Source of the DNA: a virus
Virus record (IMG/VR): IMGVR_UViG_3300042446_001048
Coordinates: 1-22,328 of that record
Reading direction: 5' to 3' (one strand)
DNA: 22,328 nucleotides
The translations under genes and the position numbers were made by a program. The notes under the pieces are model-generated. The model had not been told where the DNA came from, made no database searches, and saw only the letters and a program-made list of their open reading frames with translations. This document shows, piece after piece, positions 11,576-18,881 of this stretch (positions are counted from its first letter, which is position 1; every line of letters starts with the position of its first letter).

Positions 11576-11751
11576 ATGTGCGTGTGTGTTGTTACGTGTA
11601 ATCTGAGGGGCGGCGGGTGTCACCTGACTCCCCTACTCCGCTGCATCGACTACACAGATGGAACAGAACGTCTGTGAAAAAATTCTCATAAAAAAATTTC
11701 CACTAAAAAAAATCCCTTGAGTCTGTAGGGGGTATGAGGTAATTAGGGTGC
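11576..11751. promoter_or_regulatory. Divergent region upstream of the large terminase
   Basis: A GC-rich stem (AGGGG...CCCCT around 11606-11636) lies near the leftward start, and a CACAGA/TCTGTG hairpin at about 11654-11676. Three A-tracts of 6, 7 and 8 bases (11677-11682, 11690-11696, 11705-11712) could act as an UP element. A weak rightward promoter is TTGAGT (11717-11722), 17-base spacer, TAATTA (11740-11745), again six bases before the ATG. The -10 match is poor, so only the geometry supports it. Confidence 0.4.
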
Positions 11752-13479
11752 ATGGATAAATATGGATACAATTGGCCGACTGGTGTGAATCAGTTGACGA
11801 TTGAGTTATGGTGTTATGCGCACAGGAAGTGTAGTGTGGAGGAGAAGTGGGATCACTTTAAGAATGTGGTGGACTTGGCGTTCAACTGTGATGGGAGTGT
11901 GAGGAGAGTTGTGTGGAATAAGTGGACGAATAAAATGATTCGTAGTGCTATTGGCGATGGGGGGAAGAAGAGGTTTTTGGGTATTGCTGGATGTTCGTCT
12001 AGTGGTAAGAGTGATGGTTTTGCTTTGTATGCATTGGTAGAGTTTTGGAGTCGGCCAGCAGACACATATGTGTTTGTAATGAGTACGACTAAAGCAGACG
12101 CAAGGAAAAGGATTTGGAGAAGTGTTACGCAGTTGTATGCACAGGCACAACGGATGGGATGTCCTGGAAAGTTGGTGGATAGCCTTGGAGTCATTCAGGG
12201 TGTAAACAAGTTGGGGAAGCTGACGAGGAACAGTGGTATTGAACTTGTAGCGGCAGGTAAGGCTGAAGCAGGAGAAGCTAGTAGTGGACTGATTGGTATT
12301 AAAAGTCCTAATGTTGTGGTTATTGCAGACGAGATGCCAAACCTTGGGGATGGTATTTTGGAAGCTGCATGGGACAACCTTACGTCCAACGATCGGGTGT
12401 TCTTTGGTGGATTGGGTAACCCCAATTTGTTTAGTGATCCGTTTGCTGATTTGTGTGAGCCAATTGGTGGATGGGCTACAATTACGGAACAGGAAGAAGA
12501 ATGGAAAACAAAGTATGGAATGTGTATTCGTTTCAATGCTGAGTTGAGTCCAAGGATTACAGAGCCTGACGGGGAGAAGTATTTCTGGCAACCAGATCAA
12601 TTGTATTGTGATAGGATTGCAGATGCTAGGGGTGGTAAGAAGAGCAGAGGATATTATCGTTTCGTTAAAGCTTTCTGGTGTCCTGAAGGAGCAGGAAATA
12701 CGATTTATCAAGAGAGTGAGTTCATTGTGAACAATGCAATGGAAGACCAAGAGCCTGAATGGGAGGGGACGCCAATTGTAATTACGGCGCTAGATCCTGC
12801 ATTTACCCGTGGAGGTGATAGGGCTTACGCTGGTGTTGCGAAGATTGGTAAAGTTGGTGGGCGCGATCATCTCCATGTTTGTCAGTATAGGGGGTTAGTG
12901 GAGGATACTTCCGACAAAAAGAATCCGTTATCTCATCAATTGGTGATTCAATGGAAGGAACTGGCAACAGACTGGGGAGTAACGCCATACAGAGCCACGC
13001 TAGACGGCACAGGGAGCGGTATTAGCTTCGGGCATATAGTTGACGCGCTTTGGAGTCCCGCTGTCTCTAAGGTCAATTTTAGCTCAAAGCCATCAGGTAG
13101 AAAAGCATTCTTCCGTGGTAAAGAAGTTGAGTATTACAACAAGAATAGCGAGTTATGGATTCAGCCAAAGGAGTTTATTCGTGGTGGTCAGATTACTGGC
13201 GTGACAAAGGAACTAATGAAGGAACTTTGCACACGACAATACTACTCGAAAGAAACTGCTAAGTTGCGCGTAGAAAGCAAAGACGAACACAAAAAGAATA
13301 ACAATGGAGAGTCTTGCGACATTGCAGACATGTTTTTAATGTTGGTGGATAAATCTATTGCTTTAGGAATGTTTCATTCTGAAGAAGTTAAGAATGTCAG
13401 TAAGGTAACTGGCAAGAATTGGAGTAGATTAGTTAAGAAAAAGCAAATTAATGCTTGCTGTGGAAGAAAATTGAGGTAA
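11752..13479 (+). CDS. terL: Terminase large subunit (packaging ATPase/nuclease)
   Basis: A 575-residue protein with the complete motor and nuclease layout. Walker A is G80-CSSS-GKS87. Walker B hydrophobics lead to D193-E194 (VVVIADE). The coupling motif LGNP is at about 221-224. An RNase H-like nuclease has acidic residues at D348 (ITALDPAF), D418 (ATLDGTGSG) and near the C-terminus D523/D526 (SCDIADM). It cuts concatemeric DNA and pumps it through the portal. Length is normal for the family. GAGG lies about 13 bases before the ATG. A 314-codon frame on the opposite strand is only a shadow of this gene's codon bias. Confidence 0.95.
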   Translation: MDKYGYNWPTGVNQLTIELWCYAHRKCSVEEKWDHFKNVVDLAFNCDGSVRRVVWNKWTNKMIRSAIGDGGKKRFLGIAGCSSSGKSDGFALYALVEFWSRPADTYVFVMSTTKADARKRIWRSVTQLYAQAQRMGCPGKLVDSLGVIQGVNKLGKLTRNSGIELVAAGKAEAGEASSGLIGIKSPNVVVIADEMPNLGDGILEAAWDNLTSNDRVFFGGLGNPNLFSDPFADLCEPIGGWATITEQEEEWKTKYGMCIRFNAELSPRITEPDGEKYFWQPDQLYCDRIADARGGKKSRGYYRFVKAFWCPEGAGNTIYQESEFIVNNAMEDQEPEWEGTPIVITALDPAFTRGGDRAYAGVAKIGKVGGRDHLHVCQYRGLVEDTSDKKNPLSHQLVIQWKELATDWGVTPYRATLDGTGSGISFGHIVDALWSPAVSKVNFSSKPSGRKAFFRGKEVEYYNKNSELWIQPKEFIRGGQITGVTKELMKELCTRQYYSKETAKLRVESKDEHKKNNNGESCDIADMFLMLVDKSIALGMFHSEEVKNVSKVTGKNWSRLVKKKQINACCGRKLR

Positions 13480-13488
13480 GAACAGCCC

Positions 13489-15804
13489 ATGTCTTTTGTC
13501 GAAAGCACACGCGAACTTGATATTATCGCAGATAATTTAAAGAGTATTAACCCCGAAACGGGTGAAGCTCCTAAAGAACGCATGGTTACGCCAGCTGGGT
13601 TACGTTCCATTCATGGTAAAAACATTAATGATGACGAAATTGGCTCCCATAACAGGGGATTGGTGCAACAAGACATGGATTTTAGTCCTCCTTTTGATGA
13701 GAAAGAACTAAAAGACAAGGGACAAGGTGAAAGATTTAACTTCAATACAGGTGAAGCAGCTGCAATCAAGAACGAAGCCGTCTCTGGTTACGTAGATATT
13801 TACAGCACACCTACTACAATCGCGCAGATTCCGTTGAAAAACGTTCCTGAGCCAATGCGTAGCATGTATGAAGCTGTATTAGCTGAAGAATTCACCACAA
13901 TGGACAAGGCGAATGACTCTGCTTTCCCCACATTCCTTCAACTTTGCGACATTTATGTAACTCATGGCGTAGCTGTTGGCTACTTTGAAGACAAACAAAC
14001 AATGCATTACAAGGTTGGTGGGTTAGACAGATTCAAATTCCCACGTAAAACTACCATTATTACAAGTGATATGCCCATGTGTACCTGCACTAGCACAATG
14101 AGCATCATTGAACTTTACAACAAGATTAGAGGTGATGAGCCACTAAAAGGTTGGAATAAAGACGCTGTAGTAAGAGCTATTACAACTGCGGCTGGTCATA
14201 CAGATACCAAGTGGAATGAGTGGGAGCGCCTACAAGAAGACCTCAAGTGTAACGATGTTTATCTTGAGAGCGCAGTTGACATGATTGAATTGGTTTATGG
14301 TTGGGTTGTAGAGTTCGACAAGAGTGTCTCGTTCTACATTACAACTAAGAACGGTTCTGACATGAACAATGCCAAAGGCGATGAGGAATTCCTGTTTAAG
14401 GAAGTCAGTTACTATGAAAACACCAATCAAGCTTTCCAGATTTTTGCATTCACTATTGGTAACAATGCCCGTATCCACTCCGTAAGAGGGTTGGGTTATC
14501 TTATTTATCAGATCTGCAACGCAATGAACGTCCTTACCTGCAAGGTTATGGACAATGCGCGTATCGAAGGTTCAATGGTTGTTCAAGCTACAACACAAGA
14601 AGACCTTGAAGACCTTGAGATTATTGACTTTGCTGGTGGTATTGCACTACCTCCAAACATTAATCTTCCAGCTAGACCACAAGCCAACAACCTCAATAAC
14701 TCTATGATTCCAGCTATTCAGCTTGGTCGTGGACTTCTTGATCGTGCTACTGGTGGATTGAGTGCTGGTAACATGATCCTTTCAAACCAACAAGATAGAC
14801 GCACAAAACTTGAGGTTAGTGCGCAACTTGATTGGATTAACAAACTAAATAGTTTTGCTATCAACCTGTTCTATGGTCCGTTGGATAAACTGATGCGTGA
14901 AAAAGTAAAACGTGCATTCACGATTCGACAACCTGACCAAGAAAGCCGTAAAATGGTGCAGGAAATGAAGCAACGCTGCATGGATAGGGGAGTGCCTGAA
15001 GAGGTATTCGCTATGATTGATTATGAAAAAATCAAAGCGCAGCGTATCATTGGAACTGGCTCAAGAGTAAGCCGTGTTATGATTTATGATCAGCTGCAAC
15101 AAATGTATGCAAGCATGGATGAAATTGGACGTAAGAACTTTACGTTCGATGTGGCTGCCGAGCTTATTGGCGCTGATAAGACAGTTCGTTACTTTGGAAA
15201 ACCAGAGGATCAACGTCTTCCAATGGATGCTAAGATTGCTGATCTTGAAAACAACCTGTTGTTACAAGGTCAACCAGTCAATCCTATTGATGGTGAAATG
15301 CATATGGTTCACATTCCTCGCCACTTGGCAGTGCTTGAAGAGTCACTTCAGGGCGTTGAAACTGGTGAAGTTGACTTGATGCAGTATGCTACAACCTTCT
15401 CTCCAGTTCATGAACACCTTACTCAAACTCTTGAAATGACTACGGTTCAACCTGAAATTCAAGAAGAGTATAACTCTTTCCTTCAAAGAGCACAGCAAAT
15501 TGGTGAAATCATTGTTAATGGTATTCGTGCTTACAACAAGCAACAACAAAAAGCTGAAGAAGAAGCTGCTGCTGCTGCTGAACAGGGTCAACCACAAGAA
15601 CAAGGTGGTAATCCAGCTGAAACAATGGAAACTCGCATGAAGATGCAGATGCAAGCAGAGATTCATCAAGAGAAACTCCGTCAAATGCGCGAGATTGGAC
15701 AGCAGAAGATCGTTCTTGAAACACAAAAAGCTATGAGCCAGATTGCAGCTAAAGATGCTGAAGCCAGAGCTAGAGTTGACAGGATCAAAGCCATGGGGCA
15801 ATAA
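13489..15804 (+). CDS. Portal protein, 771 aa
   Basis: Position directly after the large terminase (9-base gap), size, and a C-terminal segment (about 540-625) with FDVAAELIGADKTVRYFGKP, then NPIDGEMHMVHIPRHLAVLE, mark the large portal type found in podovirus-like groups. The last ~120 residues are a Gln/Glu/Ala-rich coiled coil (KAEEEAAAAAEQGQPQEQGG, then a Met-rich helix), expected for the crown region. Twelve copies would form the DNA entry channel at one capsid vertex. GAGG precedes the ATG with a long spacer. The exact portal subfamily cannot be decided by eye. Confidence 0.85.
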   Translation: MSFVESTRELDIIADNLKSINPETGEAPKERMVTPAGLRSIHGKNINDDEIGSHNRGLVQQDMDFSPPFDEKELKDKGQGERFNFNTGEAAAIKNEAVSGYVDIYSTPTTIAQIPLKNVPEPMRSMYEAVLAEEFTTMDKANDSAFPTFLQLCDIYVTHGVAVGYFEDKQTMHYKVGGLDRFKFPRKTTIITSDMPMCTCTSTMSIIELYNKIRGDEPLKGWNKDAVVRAITTAAGHTDTKWNEWERLQEDLKCNDVYLESAVDMIELVYGWVVEFDKSVSFYITTKNGSDMNNAKGDEEFLFKEVSYYENTNQAFQIFAFTIGNNARIHSVRGLGYLIYQICNAMNVLTCKVMDNARIEGSMVVQATTQEDLEDLEIIDFAGGIALPPNINLPARPQANNLNNSMIPAIQLGRGLLDRATGGLSAGNMILSNQQDRRTKLEVSAQLDWINKLNSFAINLFYGPLDKLMREKVKRAFTIRQPDQESRKMVQEMKQRCMDRGVPEEVFAMIDYEKIKAQRIIGTGSRVSRVMIYDQLQQMYASMDEIGRKNFTFDVAAELIGADKTVRYFGKPEDQRLPMDAKIADLENNLLLQGQPVNPIDGEMHMVHIPRHLAVLEESLQGVETGEVDLMQYATTFSPVHEHLTQTLEMTTVQPEIQEEYNSFLQRAQQIGEIIVNGIRAYNKQQQKAEEEAAAAAEQGQPQEQGGNPAETMETRMKMQMQAEIHQEKLRQMREIGQQKIVLETQKAMSQIAAKDAEARARVDRIKAMGQ

Positions 15805-15809
15805 ACTTT

Positions 15810-16043
15810 ATGACAGAAGCAGAACAACAAGCGTTAGGCCGTATTTTGGCTACGCCATTATTGGAGAAAGTATTCTCTGAAATTCCACGCACTAGATGCA
15901 AGATAGATGTTGATACAGTGGAGAAAGCCGCTTTATCACAGGCTTATAACATGGGGCTTTTAGCTGGGCTAAACGCATTCTATGAACTAGCCAAAACCAA
16001 ACAAACTGTAACATTAACAACAAGAAAGTTGCGCCATGAATAA
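15810..16043 (+). CDS. Small protein between portal and scaffold, 77 aa
   Basis: MTEAEQQALGRILATPLLEK starts a mainly helical protein; KAALSQAYNMGLLAGLNAFY forms a second amphipathic helix. It begins 5 bases after the portal stop and overlaps the next gene by 8 bases, so it is translationally coupled to head genes. It may be a head-assembly accessory, but I recognise no family. A TTTAG-CTGGG-CTAAA sequence (15959-15973) occurs inside its coding sequence (LLAGLN). Confidence 0.75.
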   Translation: MTEAEQQALGRILATPLLEKVFSEIPRTRCKIDVDTVEKAALSQAYNMGLLAGLNAFYELAKTKQTVTLTTRKLRHE

Positions 16044-17196
16044 AGAAGACACCGATGACGGAGGAGAAATTGAAATCCTAAAAGCAATGAATGATTCATT
16101 CCCAACGGATGATAATTATTCATTACCAGACAACACTGACCCTGTTGAACAAACACCTGTTGCTGATCCTGTGAAAAAGGATGATGTAGCTCCAGTTGTT
16201 AAAGATGATGATGTTAGCTTGATTGACGAAGCTGATGACTTCCTTGGTTTATCTGAAGAAGAGAAATCATCCGAGTTCAATGAAGATTCTTTCAATAAAG
16301 AAACTGAAGAAATGTCGAAAGGCATGGATGCTAAAGCTGGGGATAAGTTCCGTGCTTTACGTCAAGAGCTTAAAGACTATAAACAAAAACAAGTTGAGGT
16401 AAAAGTTCCTGCTGATGTTGAGGCTAAAATCAAAGAGCTAGAACTTAAAGCTGCTGAAGCAGAAGGCCTACGTCAACAAGTTGAGGAACTTAGCTCGGTT
16501 AGTGCTAAGGTTAAAGTTGAGTCTTCTCAAGAATACAAAAAGAAAGTTCTTGAGCCAGCCGTAGCCATCCTACAAGAGTCTGAAAAGATTGCTGCTGCGC
16601 ATGAAGTTGACGCTGAAGTAGTTCAAGACATTGTGCGTGAACAAGATAGAGAGTTGCAGGTCGAACTAATTAATGCTCACCTTTCTGGACTTAATGAACT
16701 TGAGAAGCAGGATCTTTATCGAATGATCTATGAATACCGTAACCTTGGTAAACTTAGACAGGATATGCTTGATAATGCTTCAACTAAACTTAGCCAGATG
16801 GAGGCTGAACAGATTGAGCAACAACAAAGACAATCTGAAGAAGAGAAAAAAGCTGTTCAACAAATTCAATCTAGTATTTGGGATAAATACAAAACTGTTA
16901 TTCCAGGATTTACTAATGAAAATGGAGAGTCCACTGAGGACTGGACAAAGCTACGCAATAGAGCGTTGTCTATTGATTTCAATAAAGCTGCTGGCAAAGA
17001 CAAGGCTTATGCTGCATTTGCTGGTGTTGCGCTTCCTCATGTAATTAAAGAGCTTAACAATGCCAAGAAAATGCTACAGGAGCTTACAGGTAAAGAGGCT
17101 AATGAGATTCTGCGTAGGCCTAAACTTGGTCAACCAGTAGTTGAATCAACGGAGCCTGATGACTTCCTTACTGCAATGAGAAAAATGAAATTTTAA
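16036..17196 (+). CDS. Scaffolding-like head assembly protein, 386 aa
   Basis: Highly acidic N-terminal 90 residues (DDDVSLIDEADDFLGLSEEE), then long coiled-coil helices (about 105-165 and 240-280, with Lys/Glu/Gln heptads) and a basic C-terminus ending AMRKMKF. This charge layout, and its place between portal and major capsid gene, are those of phage scaffolding proteins, which form the internal core of the procapsid and leave before DNA entry; the basic tail usually contacts the coat protein. No protease motif is seen. The start ATG follows gcgcc rather than a Shine-Dalgarno sequence. Confidence 0.85.
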   Translation: MNKEDTDDGGEIEILKAMNDSFPTDDNYSLPDNTDPVEQTPVADPVKKDDVAPVVKDDDVSLIDEADDFLGLSEEEKSSEFNEDSFNKETEEMSKGMDAKAGDKFRALRQELKDYKQKQVEVKVPADVEAKIKELELKAAEAEGLRQQVEELSSVSAKVKVESSQEYKKKVLEPAVAILQESEKIAAAHEVDAEVVQDIVREQDRELQVELINAHLSGLNELEKQDLYRMIYEYRNLGKLRQDMLDNASTKLSQMEAEQIEQQQRQSEEEKKAVQQIQSSIWDKYKTVIPGFTNENGESTEDWTKLRNRALSIDFNKAAGKDKAYAAFAGVALPHVIKELNNAKKMLQELTGKEANEILRRPKLGQPVVESTEPDDFLTAMRKMKF

Positions 17197-17381
17197 TTTT
17201 TGTAAAATAGTTTTTGACACATGCTGCTTTTTATGACAATTGTCTCTCGAACTGTTCGAGGTGCATGGTTCTAAAAAGCAGCATTTTCCGTTGGCTCGGT
17301 CGTTATCCGTTCTAGTAGTTACTTCTACAGAGGTTTTCCTCAGTGGTATTTTCTTCTTAAACTTTTAACTAATAATAAATT
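17197..17381. promoter_or_regulatory. Leader of the capsid gene with a 13-bp inverted repeat
   Basis: ATGCTGCTTTTTA (17221-17233) and TAAAAAGCAGCAT (17272-17284) form a perfect 13-bp inverted repeat. Its 38-base loop contains a second dyad, CTCGAAC-T-GTTCGAG (17246-17260). TTTT follows. A perfect TTGACA (17214-17219) stands directly upstream with only a weak -10 (GACAAT, 15-base spacer). Further small stems (GTAG/CTAC, GAGG/CCTC) follow before the AT-rich start region TTAACTAATAATAAATT. It can be a terminator/attenuator between scaffold and capsid, or an mRNA 5' stabiliser for the capsid message. Confidence 0.6.
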
Positions 17382-18797
17382 ATGGCTGACACAATTAATG
17401 ACTGGTTGCTCCGCGAGTCGGGCAGAATCACCCCAAATATTAACCAAAAAATGATGGCTAAGACCACTCCTTGGCTTACCTTGCATCTTCGTGAAGCATG
17501 GGAAGAAGGAATGGGTAATGTCCATAAAACCTTCGTGTTTGATCGCGCTCAACTTGTTGGCGCTGCTCCTGTTGATTGGCAAAACATGTCTGATGCAGAT
17601 GGTGCTAACACAGTAGGCAGTAGCTGCGTCCCTCAATCTGATGAAGTTAAATTCACGCAACAAAGCCGTGAATACTTTTTGCAAACTAAAGCGATTTGGG
17701 GTCCAAATCTTTGCGTAAATAACCTTCGCAATACTTTTGTTCGTGAACAACAAATGAAAGCTTCGATCAATGCCCTTGCTGATCAAGCGCGTGAAACTTG
17801 GATTGAGCGCTATCGTAGTGAGTATACTCGCGTAGCTGCTAGCAAAGCTCTTGCCGATGCCTCCTTTGCTCTTAACGCTGATAAATACAATAGCTTTGAA
17901 TTCCCAAGTCCAGGTGCTACCCCAGCTGTTTCTATCCTCACCCAAGGTTTCCTTGATTATGTTTATGAATACATGAACCATCAAGGTGCTCAAGATGGCG
18001 CTATGGGTATGGTAGAAACTCGTCCTGTTTACGGCCTTGTCACCAGTGCTCGCACTAGTCGCAACCTTATCATGGCTAACCCTGATATCCGTGAGGACTT
18101 CCGTTATTCGTCTCAAAACGAAAAACTGCTTGCTCCTATGGGTGTTAAGTGGAACTACGCTGGTTTTGTTCACTTGATTGATGATAAGACTCCTCGTTGG
18201 AACTGGCTACCCGCTGCAACTGGAAAAATCAAAGTAGCAGGCACAACTCTTACTACTTACGCTGCTGACGGAACAACCCTTGCTGCAACAACTCTTACTG
18301 TTGGTTCGCAAGTGTATTCTGGTTCCAATCAATACATTATCAAAGCTGTATTGACTGGTGGTAGCACTTACACTGTAATGAATCCAGATGGTTTAGCACC
18401 TACTGTTCAAGGTACTGCCGCCGTGTATAGCGCATGGGTTAAAGTTCCTGAGTTTCTTAAAACTTCTGGTCCAAATCCAGTTGTTATCCCAAATCCTGCT
18501 TGGCTCTCTGCTGAGTATGAAGACTCTTACATCTTTCACCAAAAAACTGAAGTGTGCTTGATTCCTAAGCCTATCACTAATGTTGCTGGTGCTAAATTTG
18601 ATATTGTTAATCATGCTGGTGAGTTCTCTTGGAAGAACTATCTGGATGAAGAGAAGAACCCTGACGGCACGATTGGTCGCTTCCGTGGTGTTCTTAGTTC
18701 TGGCACTCGTCCTGAAAACCCAGAGTTCGGTGTAGTTATCCGTCACAAAGCATGTCCTAATGCTTACGGTATGGTAACTTGCGCTGATCTTCTGTAA
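17382..18797 (+). CDS. Major capsid protein, 471 aa
   Basis: Placed right after the scaffold gene. The N-terminal arm MADTINDWLLRESGRITPNI, the middle (KFTQQSREYFLQTKAIWGPN, about 90-109), helical spine (DQARETWIERYRSEYTRVAA) and conserved end (VIRHKACPNAYGMVTCADLL) fit a phage HK97-type coat protein of this length class. Residues about 279-350 are Thr/Gly/Val/Tyr-rich (AGTTLTTYAADGTTLAATTL) and look like an inserted beta domain on the shell surface. Hundreds of copies form the icosahedral head. It has its own structured leader and a terminator hairpin downstream, consistent with high expression. The C-rich, even codon use also fits. Confidence 0.85.
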   Translation: MADTINDWLLRESGRITPNINQKMMAKTTPWLTLHLREAWEEGMGNVHKTFVFDRAQLVGAAPVDWQNMSDADGANTVGSSCVPQSDEVKFTQQSREYFLQTKAIWGPNLCVNNLRNTFVREQQMKASINALADQARETWIERYRSEYTRVAASKALADASFALNADKYNSFEFPSPGATPAVSILTQGFLDYVYEYMNHQGAQDGAMGMVETRPVYGLVTSARTSRNLIMANPDIREDFRYSSQNEKLLAPMGVKWNYAGFVHLIDDKTPRWNWLPAATGKIKVAGTTLTTYAADGTTLAATTLTVGSQVYSGSNQYIIKAVLTGGSTYTVMNPDGLAPTVQGTAAVYSAWVKVPEFLKTSGPNPVVIPNPAWLSAEYEDSYIFHQKTEVCLIPKPITNVAGAKFDIVNHAGEFSWKNYLDEEKNPDGTIGRFRGVLSSGTRPENPEFGVVIRHKACPNAYGMVTCADLL

Positions 18798-18810
18798 TGT
18801 TCATAGCTCG

Positions 18811-18847
18811 CCTCCCTCATGACCTGAAATCATGGGGGAGGTTATCT
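18811..18847 (+). terminator. Strong hairpin after the capsid gene
   Basis: CCTCCCTCATGA (18811-18822) pairs with TCATGGGGGAGG (18830-18841) over 12 positions (one T-G pair) around a 7-base loop; TTATCT follows. The stem is strong but the T-run short, so it may be a partial terminator that lowers expression of the fibre gene relative to capsid. Confidence 0.65.
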
Positions 18848-18862
18848 CCCTACGGGGAAGAA

Positions 18863-18876
18863 TTTAGCCAACTAAA
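18863..18876 (+). repeat. TTTAG...CTAAA element before the tail fibre gene
   Basis: TTTAGCCAACTAAA ends 5 bases before ATG 18882. This copy is on the + strand, as is the gene. No Shine-Dalgarno sequence or -35 box accompanies it. Confidence 0.85.
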
Positions 18877-18881
18877 CCGCT

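Noticed and set aside
11677-11712. Three A-tracts as phased bent DNA
   Set aside because: Their centres are about 13.5 and 15.5 bases apart, not in phase with the helix; an UP-element role is the most that can be said.
11806-12750. 314-codon open frame on the - strand inside the large terminase gene
   Set aside because: It lies fully antisense to a gene with all terminase motifs, and its product is Thr/Ser/His/Asn-rich with no domain; it is a shadow of the codon bias.
15959-15973. TTTAGCTGGGCTAAA as a ninth copy of the repeated element
   Set aside because: The arms match, but the loop CTGGG differs and, read as CCCAG, it points against transcription; it is explained by coding for LLAGLN.
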